Shown: positions 5,606 to 12,250 of the stretch, piece by piece
Layout of the letters: the number at the start of each line of letters is the position of its first letter
How positions within the stretch are numbered: position 1 is the first letter of the stretch
DNA from: DAOTXK01 sp034435395
GTDB lineage: Bacteria; Chloroflexota; Anaerolineae; Aggregatilineales; Ch27
Length of the DNA stretch: 19,692 bases
Direction of reading: 5' to 3'
Assembly: GCA_034435395.1 (NCBI GenBank)
Contig: DAOTXK010000272.1
Coordinates: 1 to 19,692 of the forward strand
Program-made: the position numbers and the translations under genes
The notes under the pieces: model-generated
The model's input: the letters and a program-made list of their open reading frames with translations, nothing else
Told to the model about the DNA's origin: nothing
Databases searched by the model: none

Positions 5606-6436
5606 TCATCCGGTCCAGTCGCGCAGGTAAAGAAAATCGTGCCCCACTGTGCGCTCGCTGAGCTTGGCGACGACCGGCATGGTGCGTTTGTAGTGGTTGG
5701 CCCGCACCCGCCGCCACACGTCCTCCACCATGGCCCGCTCAAAGCCTGCCGCCACCGCTTCGTCCACCCGGTAGCGCGCATCGACCAGCAGGTAGAGCAG
5801 CTGGTCCAGTTCCGCGTAGGTGTAGCCGATCTCGCCTTCGTCGGTCTGCCCGGCCCACAGGTCGGCGGAAGGCGGCTTGTCGATGATGCGGCGCGGCACG
5901 CCTATGGCCGCCGCCAGTTGCCGCACCTGCGTTTTGTACAGGTCGCCGAGGGGCTGGAGGGCGGCGGCGTTGTCGCCGTAGATGGTGGTATAGCCGAGCA
6001 GCGTCTCGGTTTTGTTGCTGGTCCCGATGACCAGCCCGCCGAAGGCCGCCGACTGGTCGTAGAGGAGGATCATGCGCAGGCGGGCCATGACGTTACCCCG
6101 CCGTTTATCGCTCATATCCGCAAAGCGCTCGAACAACGGCTGGACGTAAGGCGTGATCGGGATCGTCAGGCTGGGGATGCCCAGGGCGTCGATCACCAGC
6201 TGCGCGTCGGTCAGGCTGTCGGCGCTGCTGGTGGCGTAGGGCATCCGCAGGGCGAGCACGTTGGCCGGTCCCAGGGCGCGGACGGTCAGGTAGGCGCTCA
6301 GCGCGCTGTCGATGCCGCCGGAGAGCGCGATCACGGCCCGCTGGAAGCCGACCTTGGTCACCCCATCGCGGATGAAGCCGACAAGGATTTTTTCAGCCAG
6401 GCCGGTGTTGATCTGGAGTCTGGCGGCGATGTCCAT
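5606..6436 (-). CDS. nadE: NH3-dependent NAD+ synthetase
   Basis: This 276-residue N-type ATP pyrophosphatase amidates nicotinic acid adenine dinucleotide to NAD+, using ATP and ammonia. Its motifs are ALSGGIDSAL (37-46, the ATP P-loop), VIGTSNKTE (136-144), GDNAAALQPLGDLYKTQVR (154-172, then DLYKTQ contact residues), and KPPSADLWAGQTDE (187-200). There is no nitrilase (glutaminase) domain, so it is the ammonia-dependent form; ammonia would come free or from another protein. Start 6436 has AAGGGA nearby and fits family alignment; a longer in-frame start 30 bases upstream is less likely. It is the third gene of the operon, 42 bases after the response regulator and 19 bases before the STAS-like gene. 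Confidence 0.93.
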   Translation of the reverse strand: MDIAARLQINTGLAEKILVGFIRDGVTKVGFQRAVIALSGGIDSALSAYLTVRALGPANVLALRMPYATSSADSLTDAQLVIDALGIPSLTIPITPYVQPLFERFADMSDKRRGNVMARLRMILLYDQSAAFGGLVIGTSNKTETLLGYTTIYGDNAAALQPLGDLYKTQVRQLAAAIGVPRRIIDKPPSADLWAGQTDEGEIGYTYAELDQLLYLLVDARYRVDEAVAAGFERAMVEDVWRRVRANHYKRTMPVVAKLSERTVGHDFLYLRDWTG

Positions 6437-6478
6437 CGGGCATCCCTTCGGACCAACCCGTCCCAATCGCGGTGACGG

Positions 6479-7159
6479 TCACTCCTCCCGCAGGACGTAG
6501 CCCACGCCGCGCACGGTATGAATCAGGCGCGGCTCGCCGTCGGCCTCGGTCTTCTGCCGCAGGTACCGCACGTAGACCTCGATGATGTTGCTCTCGCCGC
6601 CGAAGTCGTACTTCCACACCCGGTCGAAGATCACGTCACGGGTGAGCACCTGCCGGGGATGCCGCATGAACAGCTCCAGCAGTTCATACTCTTTGGCCGT
6701 CAGGTCGATCAGGCGGGTGCCGCGCTGCGCCCGCCGCGTGCCGGTATCCAGCGCCAGATCGCTGAAGTGCAGCACTTCCGGCGTAGACGCCGGGCGCGAC
6801 CGCCGGAACAGGGCGCGCATCCGGGCCAGCAGTTCCTCGAAGTCGAACGGCTTGACCAGGTAGTCATCCGCCCCGGCGTCCAGCCCCTGCACCCGGTTGG
6901 GGACGCCATCGAGCGCCGTCAGCATCAGGACCGGCACATCGCTGGCCGCCCGCAGCCGACGGCAGACCTCGAAGCCGTCCATCCCCGGCAGCATCAGGTC
7001 CAGGATCACCAGATCGGGCGGGTTGTCGCGGGCCTTTTCCAGCCCGCTGTGCCCATCCATGGCCACATCGACGGTGTAGCCCTCGTAGATCAGGCCGCGC
7101 CGCACCGTCTGCACGATCTGTTCGTCGTCCTCGACGATGAGGATTCGTTCGCCGGTCAT
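6479..7159 (-). CDS. OmpR/PhoB-family DNA-binding response regulator
   Basis: A 226-residue two-domain regulator. The receiver domain (about 1-120) has the acidic pocket E10-D11-D12, phospho-acceptor D54 in LVILDLMLPGMDG, T81 and K103 in LVKPFDFEEL. The C-terminal winged helix (about 130-226) has the typical LTAKEYELLELFMRHPRQVLTR, VWKYDFGGESNIIEVYVRYLRQK and IHTVRGVGYVLREE. The ATG overlaps the stop of the upstream gene as ATGA (7156-7159), a sign of translational coupling. No sensor kinase is encoded beside it; the only kinase here (13440) is on the same strand but truncated and in another unit. Target promoters are unknown. Confidence 0.94.
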   Translation of the reverse strand: MTGERILIVEDDEQIVQTVRRGLIYEGYTVDVAMDGHSGLEKARDNPPDLVILDLMLPGMDGFEVCRRLRAASDVPVLMLTALDGVPNRVQGLDAGADDYLVKPFDFEELLARMRALFRRSRPASTPEVLHFSDLALDTGTRRAQRGTRLIDLTAKEYELLELFMRHPRQVLTRDVIFDRVWKYDFGGESNIIEVYVRYLRQKTEADGEPRLIHTVRGVGYVLREE

Positions 7160-9192
7160 CGGGGTACCGTCCTTCCCCACTGTAAGCCCCACACCTCGCC
7201 GGGCGTCTGAATGGCGGTGCGCTCGCCTGTTTCCAGATGAATGATCACCAGCCGTCCCGCCAGGCCGAAGTCGCCATACGTCGCCGCCCGCAGGCCCGCC
7301 ACGTATTTGCCATCCGGGGAGAGGACGGGCGCTTCGATCAGGCCGCCCTGCCCATCCGGGATGGGCAGCGCGTCCGGCAGAATCGGCACCAGGAACGGCT
7401 GGACGGCGTTGGGCCCCATGGCCTCCCCGCCGGGAATGGCCAGGATCATGGCGGCTTCGTTGGCCAGCGGGACCGCATCAGCCACGTGCCACGACTCGCC
7501 CAGGATGGTGATCGCCGTGCTGACGTTGGCCGGGTCGACCAGGTACAGCCCCGGCGTGACGTAGGCGAAGCCGCTGGCCCAGGCCAACACCTGTCCGTTG
7601 GGCAGCCACGCCCCCTGGAAAGCCGCCACCGGCAAGGGGACGGCCTCCCCGCCCGTGATCGGCAGGATGCCCAGCCCGGCCCCTTCATAGTAGCCGATGT
7701 CGACCAGCAGGCGGGTGCTGTCCGGACTCCAGCGCGGGCGCATATAGACGCGGACCTGGTCCGGTGGTGTATCCTGTCCCAGGACATCGGTGATCAGTTC
7801 GGTGCGCGCCCCGCCGATGGCCGGGGCCACCCAGATGCCATCCCGCACGAAGGCGATCAGCGCCCCGTTCGGGCTCCAGGCGGGTTGCGCACCCGCGCCG
7901 GGACGGTCGGCCACTGGCGACAGCTCGCGCCCGGCGGTGCCGTCGCGGTTGGCCACGATCAGACGGCCCCCGGCGGTGTAGGCTATCTGGGAGCCATCCG
8001 GTGACAGCGTGAAGTCCAGCACGCTGCGCGGCTCGATGGTGATCGGCTCCGCCGGACGCCCGTCCGCCGGCAAACGCCACAGCTGGGCCACGCCCGCCTG
8101 GTCCCGCGAGAGGAAGTGCAGATCGGCGGGCAGCGCCATCCCGGCCAGTTCGCTGGGCGGCAGCGGCCCCCAGTCGTAGGACTTGACGCCCTCCATGATC
8201 TGGCGGCGGGTGTTGGTGCGCGGCTCGATGACGGTCAGCGCGCCTTCGAGCGGCGTCAGCAGGCCCAGTCCATCGGGCAGCCAGCGCATGGCTGCCGTCA
8301 GCTCCAGCGAGGCGTCGAATACCTGGAAGTCGCCGCCGATCACGCTGATCGTGCCGAAGCGCCGCGCCGCAAAGCGCTGCCCGCTGGCCTCGTGCACCAG
8401 GAAGATCAGCCGATCCCCGCCGAACAGCGTCGGCTGGCTGACCACGACATCCGTGTCCAGCAGGACGGTCTGGCGGCCATCGAGCAGGCTGATCAGCACC
8501 AGCCCGCCCCCCGGCGGGGCGGCGGCCATCACCCCTTCCTGCGTCCAGGCCAGCCCCGCCGACGCCGGGAGCTGCCCGGCATAGGCCAGCCCGGATACGC
8601 CCTGGCGGCGGTAGATATTCCAGACGTTACTCTCCGCTTCCGCCGCCAGGAAGCCGCCCCCCGGCGACCAGCTCAGGTGGAGGAACGGCCCCCCGGCATG
8701 ATCCTGAAAGAGCGGCGCGCCGGACTCGCCCATCCCGGCCAGGTAGAGGCGCAGGCCGGTCCCGGTGGTGTAGGCGATGGCCGTGCCGTCCGGCGACCAG
8801 CTCAGCGTCTGGCCGCGCCCGGTGATCGGCGGCTGGCCCGCGCTCTCAAACTCCAGCACCTGGCCGCTCTGCCCGTCCAGCGCGGTGATCGCCAGGAAGG
8901 GGGCGACCGAGCCGTCGGCGCTCCCCAGCGTGCGGTAGGCGATCCACTGGCCATCCGGGGCGACGCCGAAGTCCACCACGGTCTGTTCCGGCGGGGTGAT
9001 GGCGGAAGCGAAGTTGCTCCCGGCGGCGATGCGCATCACCTGCCCGGCGCTGGTCAGGACGAACAGGTCGGCGGGCAGGGGAAGGCTTGGCCCCTGGGCC
9101 AGCGCGGGGGCCGGAACGCCCAGGGGGAGCAGCGACAGGGCGAGTATCCACCAAAACCTCATCAGCCGGCGAAACATCACCAAAACGCTCAC
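7156..9192 (-). CDS. Secreted TolB/WD40-like beta-propeller protein
   Basis: A 678-residue protein with a classic signal peptide: basic start (FRRLMRF), hydrophobic core WWILALSLLPLG and the likely cut ALA-QG at about 33. The mature protein is a chain of propeller blades, each marked by WSPDG or a variant: PDGQWIAYR, WSPDGTAIAYT, WSPGGGFLAAE, LSPDGSQIAYT, WSPNGALIAFV, WSPDSTRLLVD, LSPDGKYVAGL. These are the TolB-type PD40 blades, which form one or two six- to seven-bladed propellers outside the membrane. No catalytic motif is seen; a ligand-binding or surface sensing role is inferred. GTG 9192 is used since AGGA sits about five bases before it; MFRR at 9177 is possible. Its stop overlaps the response regulator start. 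Confidence 0.85.
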   Translation of the reverse strand: MSVLVMFRRLMRFWWILALSLLPLGVPAPALAQGPSLPLPADLFVLTSAGQVMRIAAGSNFASAITPPEQTVVDFGVAPDGQWIAYRTLGSADGSVAPFLAITALDGQSGQVLEFESAGQPPITGRGQTLSWSPDGTAIAYTTGTGLRLYLAGMGESGAPLFQDHAGGPFLHLSWSPGGGFLAAEAESNVWNIYRRQGVSGLAYAGQLPASAGLAWTQEGVMAAAPPGGGLVLISLLDGRQTVLLDTDVVVSQPTLFGGDRLIFLVHEASGQRFAARRFGTISVIGGDFQVFDASLELTAAMRWLPDGLGLLTPLEGALTVIEPRTNTRRQIMEGVKSYDWGPLPPSELAGMALPADLHFLSRDQAGVAQLWRLPADGRPAEPITIEPRSVLDFTLSPDGSQIAYTAGGRLIVANRDGTAGRELSPVADRPGAGAQPAWSPNGALIAFVRDGIWVAPAIGGARTELITDVLGQDTPPDQVRVYMRPRWSPDSTRLLVDIGYYEGAGLGILPITGGEAVPLPVAAFQGAWLPNGQVLAWASGFAYVTPGLYLVDPANVSTAITILGESWHVADAVPLANEAAMILAIPGGEAMGPNAVQPFLVPILPDALPIPDGQGGLIEAPVLSPDGKYVAGLRAATYGDFGLAGRLVIIHLETGERTAIQTPGEVWGLQWGRTVPR

Positions 9193-9224
9193 TCTATCCT
9201 GGGAATAAGTCAGGCGTGGGCTTC

Positions 9225-9230
9225 AGTATA
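9225..9230 (-). promoter_or_regulatory. Possible -10 box (TATACT) of the propeller operon
   Basis: On the minus strand TATACT occupies 9230-9225, 32 bases before the GTG at 9192, with a start site near 9218. The -35 region (CTGTTG, 17 bases upstream) is weak. Confidence 0.4.
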
Positions 9231-9280
9231 GCGCAAATTCGCCCAACCAACAGTGTGGGGCGGCGGGGAGTGAGGGAGAA

Positions 9281-9306
9281 TAAAAAGCCCCGTGCCGCCA
9301 CGGGGC
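9281..9306 (-). terminator. Rho-independent terminator of the pilin gene
   Basis: On the minus strand the perfect 8-bp stem GCCCCGTG/CACGGGGC (9306-9299 and 9294-9287) closes a four-base loop and is followed by TTTTTA. It lies 22 bases after the pilin stop codon and shields the operon at 9192 from pilin transcription. Confidence 0.9.
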
Positions 9307-9328
9307 CAGAACGATAAAAACGAGGCGT

Positions 9329-9541
9329 CTAGAAGATGAGGAGCAGACCGCCGCCCGTCTGGGGAACATACCCGCCCAGCCCGGCGACGATGTTGCTGAA
9401 GATGTTGCCGATGGTCGGCCCCAACAGGGCCAGGATCACGATCACCACGACGGCGACCAGGACCAGGATCAGAGCATACTCGACCAGGCCCTGGCCGTCT
9501 TCATCCTCTGAACGGAACAACCGACGCAACCAGCGAAGCAT
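9329..9541 (-). CDS. Flp/Fap-type class III (type IVb) pilin
   Basis: A 70-residue prepilin. The charged leader ends SEDEDG and is followed by QGLVEYALILVLVAVVVIVI: a leader peptidase cut after G16 would leave Gln as residue 1 and the conserved Glu at position 5 (E21), then a single hydrophobic helix. Flp pilins are exported and assembled by Tad machinery into adhesive fibres. The start 9541 is clear from GGAGG six bases upstream; the longer frame with MLRYIRY is not supported. The protein ends in a Gly-rich hydrophobic tail (GGGLLLIF). No tadA, rcpA or prepilin peptidase is in the window. It is a single-gene unit with its own terminator. Confidence 0.9.
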   Translation of the reverse strand: MLRWLRRLFRSEDEDGQGLVEYALILVLVAVVVIVILALLGPTIGNIFSNIVAGLGGYVPQTGGGLLLIF

Positions 9542-9685
9542 GTGAGTCCTCCATAAAAATGGATAACGGATGTATCTTAGCATATCATGAATTGCGGGGG
9601 GTCGCTAGGTAGCCTATAAGTACTATTTGCGCCATGCTTTCCCGCTGTATAGGCACCGGTGGTTTGCATCCTGGTAAGAATATGC

Positions 9686-9699
9686 CGCCGCCAGCGGCG
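9686..9699. promoter_or_regulatory. GC-rich dyad in the divergent intergenic region
   Basis: The 14-base sequence CGCCGCCAGCGGCG has six-base arms about a CA centre. It lies between the divergent pilin and hydrolase genes, 45 bases upstream of the hydrolase -10 box. The direct repeat TTGCATCCT flanks it at 9664-9672 and 9722-9730. Operator use is a guess. Confidence 0.35.
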
Positions 9700-9721
9700 C
9701 AATAATCGCCGCGACAAGATG

Positions 9722-9749
9722 TTGCATCCTCCGCGGTTGCGCTTATGAT
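9722..9749 (+). promoter_or_regulatory. Predicted promoter of the hydrolase gene
   Basis: TTGCAT at 9722-9727, a 16-base spacer and TATGAT at 9744-9749. A start site near 9756 would place the alternative ATG at 9761 almost leaderless, and the chosen ATG at 9797 behind a leader of about 40 bases. Confidence 0.5.
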
Positions 9750-9796
9750 AGACGGGGATTATGCCGCGCGGCTGGCGCGCTTTGGGGGGACAGTTA

Positions 9797-10615
9797 ATGG
9801 GCACCTCACCGGACGGAGCGTCATTTTATCTACCCGGCGGCGAGCCGTTTTTCTTTCCGGGGAATGACATCGGCTGTCTGTGTCTGCACGGCTTGCAAGC
9901 CCTGCCGCAGGAGATGCGCTGGTTGGGCGAGCACCTGGCCGCGCAGGGCTTCACGGTCTACGGGCCGCGCACCGCCGGGCACGGGACGGCCATCACCGAC
10001 CTGCGCCGGACCCACTGGCGGGACTGGTACGGCAGCGCGCTGGACGGCTACCGGGTCCTGCGCCAGGCATGCCGCCAGGTTTTTGTGATCGGGCTGAGTT
10101 TGGGCGGCGTGCTGAGCCTGCGCCTGGGAGCGCGGGAAAAGCCGGACGGTGTCGCCTGCCTGGCCGGGCCGCTGGAATTTGACATCCCCCTGCTGCCCTA
10201 CGCCCGCTATCTCAAATTCGTATGGCACTATACTTCTAAAGAGCCGGACGAGAACCACCGCCGCATCGACCGCCGGATGCGGGCCGTCCAGGCCGCGCGC
10301 GGCGAGCCGGTCATCGGGCGGGCAGGGTATGGCTATTTCCCCGTCGCCAGCCTGGCCCAGTTTTACGATCTGATCCAGGCCACGCGGGCACAGCTCCCCC
10401 ACCTGACTGCGCCGCTGCTGCTGATCTATTCGGAAGGGGATCAAACCGTGCCCATCCGTAACCTGGACCTCGTCGCCTCATTGGTCGGCACGCCAGCCGA
10501 TGACCAGCACATCCTGCGGCTGCGCCAGAGCGGTCATCTGCTGACCCTTGACGAGGAGATGGAGACCGTGTTCGAGGCCGTGGCCGCATTTGTGAGCCAC
10601 TACGCGGAATCGTGA
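9797..10615 (+). CDS. Alpha/beta hydrolase, carboxylesterase (Est30)-like
   Basis: A 272-residue alpha/beta hydrolase. The catalytic set is visible: nucleophile S101 in IGLSLGG, D215 in YSEGDQTVP and H247 in RQSGHLLTLDEE. The final motif is close to the SGHxxTLDxE of Est30-like carboxylesterases and monoacylglycerol lipases; the oxyanion loop is LHGLQALPQEM (30-40). Hydrolysis of short-chain or acyl esters in the cytoplasm is the family expectation; no signal peptide is seen. ATG 9797 follows GGGGGGA at 9784-9790 by six bases; the upstream ATG 9761 would add MPRGWRALGGQL and sits almost at the predicted start site. It is followed 36 bases later by a small membrane protein, probably on the same transcript. 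Confidence 0.85.
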   Translation: MGTSPDGASFYLPGGEPFFFPGNDIGCLCLHGLQALPQEMRWLGEHLAAQGFTVYGPRTAGHGTAITDLRRTHWRDWYGSALDGYRVLRQACRQVFVIGLSLGGVLSLRLGAREKPDGVACLAGPLEFDIPLLPYARYLKFVWHYTSKEPDENHRRIDRRMRAVQAARGEPVIGRAGYGYFPVASLAQFYDLIQATRAQLPHLTAPLLLIYSEGDQTVPIRNLDLVASLVGTPADDQHILRLRQSGHLLTLDEEMETVFEAVAAFVSHYAES

Positions 10616-10651
10616 GGGCGGGCCGCCGCTCACGGTTGAGGACGGAGAACG

Positions 10652-11008
10652 ATGGGTATCGCCTGGGGCCGGATCGTGCCGGTGCTCGTCTCCATCGCCA
10701 TCATCATCGCCATCGCCATCCTGCGGTCCTATTCCCGGACGGTGGCGGCCATCACGGCCACCATGCCGGTGACGATCCCGCTCAGCCTGTGGATCATCTA
10801 CGCGGCGGAAGGCGGGGAGCAGACGGCGGTGGCCCAGTACGCCGAGGTGATGCTGATGGGCATCGTACCCACGGTGGTTTTTGTGTTCGTGGTGTGGTGG
10901 ACGGCGCGCCTGGGCTGGGGGTTGCTGCCCATGATCGCGGCGGGCTACGGCGGCTGGGCGGTCACGCTGGGGACGATTGTCCTGCTCCGGCGGCTGGTGG
11001 GTGGGTAG
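10652..11008 (+). CDS. Small four-helix membrane protein (DUF3147-like), function unknown
   Basis: A 118-residue protein with four predicted membrane helices: about 7-25, 33-51, 65-84 and 92-113. The pairing of a short cytosolic start (MGIAWGR), PVTIPLSLWIIY in the second helix and GWGLLPMIAAGYGGW recalls small DUF3147-type proteins, but the assignment is weak. GAGGACGGAG at 10638-10647 supports the start at 10652. It lies 36 bases downstream of the esterase gene, on the same strand and in similar base composition, so a two-gene transcript is likely. The C-terminal LLRRLVGG is positively charged and would sit in the cytoplasm. Confidence 0.68.
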   Translation: MGIAWGRIVPVLVSIAIIIAIAILRSYSRTVAAITATMPVTIPLSLWIIYAAEGGEQTAVAQYAEVMLMGIVPTVVFVFVVWWTARLGWGLLPMIAAGYGGWAVTLGTIVLLRRLVGG

Positions 11009-11013
11009 CCGAC

Positions 11014-11034
11014 AGCAGTCAGCGATTAGCAATC
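11014..11034. repeat. Degenerate heptamer repeat (three units)
   Basis: AGCAGTC (11014-11020), AGCGATT (11021-11027) and AGCAATC (11028-11034) keep the 7-base period and the AGCnnTC pattern of the array at 3652-3718. It starts five bases after the stop of the preceding gene. Confidence 0.55.
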
Positions 11035-11069
11035 GGCAAGGTTGGCTTCAAGGCGGGCGCGCCAGGCTG

Positions 11070-11098
11070 TTGATAGTTCGATCCCTATGTGCTATATT
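11070..11098 (+). promoter_or_regulatory. Predicted promoter of the DUF5655 nuclease-like gene
   Basis: TTGATA at 11070-11075, a 17-base spacer and TATATT at 11093-11098, the best-spaced sigma70-type promoter in the window. The start site would be near 11105, giving a leader of about 29 bases with only a weak SD (AAGAGTG). Confidence 0.65.
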
Positions 11099-11133
11099 AA
11101 GCGTCATAATTTCTTTATAAAAGAGTGTTGCAC

Positions 11134-12075
11134 ATGCCGCTATACAGAATCTCTGGGCGCGATGTCCAACAAATCCCTCCCGGGCGCTTCCCTTTAGAAA
11201 GCCAGCTCCAACGCTTGGTAGAAGCCAATTTAGATAAACTGCTGGGAGTGCGTCTCATTGCTTCCGAATTTTCTACTGGTGATCGTCAACGAGGCCGGAT
11301 CGACACGCTTGGTCTTGATTATGAAGGTACACCCACCATTATTGAGTACAAGCGCAGCCAGAAGGAGAACATCATCAATCAGGGGCTGTTCTATTTGGAC
11401 TGGCTCGTCGACCACAAGGGTGACTTCATTTTGGAGGCCCAAAAGGCGCTCGGCCCGAAAACTGACGTGAGTTGGGATAGTCCGCGACTGATTTTGATCG
11501 CAGAAACGTTCAGTGATTACGATAAATACGCAGTCAATCGAATTGGCGCGAACATTGAGTTATGGGTTTATCGGTTGTATGGCGAAGAGCTTTTGTATCT
11601 GGAACCGATATTCGCCCCAAGACCCCGGTCTATTCAGCCGTCATCTGAAGTTGTGCAGGCAGTCGAACATGATTTCGAAGGAATTGACCTCAAGGACGTG
11701 ACACCGCTGCCGACTTATGATCTTGACGATCACCTGGCAAAGTCAAGGCCACCTATTCAGGAAATCTTCCATCTTTTGCGCGAGCATATTTTGGCTCTGG
11801 TCGATGATGAGAACGAGATCGCCGAGATACCCAATAAGCTCTATATCACGTACCGACGCGGAAAGAACTTCGCCGAGGTTGTTTTTCAGGCAAAGGCTCT
11901 GCGCGTATTTCTGGATATTCCACCGGGCGAAGTGAACGATCCCGAAGGGGTCACCAGGGATGTATCAAACGTGGGACACTGGGGCACTGGGGATATTGAA
12001 GTACGTCTCGAATCATCCGCAGATGTAAACAGGGTTATGCCATTTATCGAGCAAGCATACCGGCTGACGTTATAA
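11134..12075 (+). CDS. PD-(D/E)XK nuclease-like protein with C-terminal DUF5655
   Basis: This 313-residue protein has two parts. The N-terminal half holds a restriction-fold core: ESQLQRLVEANLDKLLG, GRIDTLGLDYEGTPTIIEYKRS (D57, E71, K73) and NQGLFYLDWLVDHKGDF (Gln 83 near the core), like NucS/DUF91-related proteins. The C-terminal about 110 residues (HILALVDDENEIAEIPNKLY, YRRGKNFAEVVF, VGHWGTGDIEVRLES) match DUF5655, a domain sometimes annotated as a transport protein without proof. The pairing of a nuclease core with DUF5655 is common and of unknown role; defence or DNA repair is conceivable. GC is near 50%, far below the neighbours, and the gene has its own promoter. ATG 11134 is chosen; in-frame GTG 11125 and TTG 11128 are alternatives. 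Confidence 0.83.
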   Translation: MPLYRISGRDVQQIPPGRFPLESQLQRLVEANLDKLLGVRLIASEFSTGDRQRGRIDTLGLDYEGTPTIIEYKRSQKENIINQGLFYLDWLVDHKGDFILEAQKALGPKTDVSWDSPRLILIAETFSDYDKYAVNRIGANIELWVYRLYGEELLYLEPIFAPRPRSIQPSSEVVQAVEHDFEGIDLKDVTPLPTYDLDDHLAKSRPPIQEIFHLLREHILALVDDENEIAEIPNKLYITYRRGKNFAEVVFQAKALRVFLDIPPGEVNDPEGVTRDVSNVGHWGTGDIEVRLESSADVNRVMPFIEQAYRLTL

Positions 12076-12094
12076 TCCTTCCAGCGTCGATCGA

Positions 12095-12207
12095 TTAATC
12101 CTGACGTTCGCCCCGGTCCTGGATGATGATCTCCGAGAGCGGCAGCGAACCCTGGAACGCCCGGTCGATCTCCTCTTTTCATAGACGGCTCGAATAACGG
12201 CGGCCAT
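12095..12207 (-). pseudogene. Possible frameshifted small gene downstream of tsaD
   Basis: On the minus strand ATG 12207 (with GAGGCGCAGGG upstream) reads MAAVIRAVYEK, then runs out of frame at the A-run near 12178. Adding one base restores KEEIDRAFQGSLPLSEIIIQ, DRGERQD and a TAA at 12097-12095, for a total of 37 residues. The sequence looks protein-like, with a helix and a strand. I do not recognise a family. It may be a lost gene, a sequencing indel or chance; it lies 43 bases after the tsaD stop. Confidence 0.28.
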
Positions 12208-12250
12208 AACCCTGCGCCTCGTGTTTGACCCGACTGTACCAGAATCCCGG

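Noticed and set aside
5074..5661. Long plus-strand open frame starting at an ATG that overlaps the antitoxin stop codon
   Set aside because: It reads the Uma2 remnant in the wrong frame, then runs antisense to the STAS-like and nadE genes; no protein-like motifs.
8116..9231. Open frame of 371 codons on the plus strand, antisense to the propeller gene
   Set aside because: Composition is the Gln/Arg/Gly-rich pattern of high-GC shadow frames; the minus-strand frame has a signal peptide and repeated WSPDG blades.
11068..11085. GTTCGATCC resembling a tRNA T-loop
   Set aside because: No acceptor, D-arm or anticodon stem can be formed around it, and it overlaps a well-spaced promoter.
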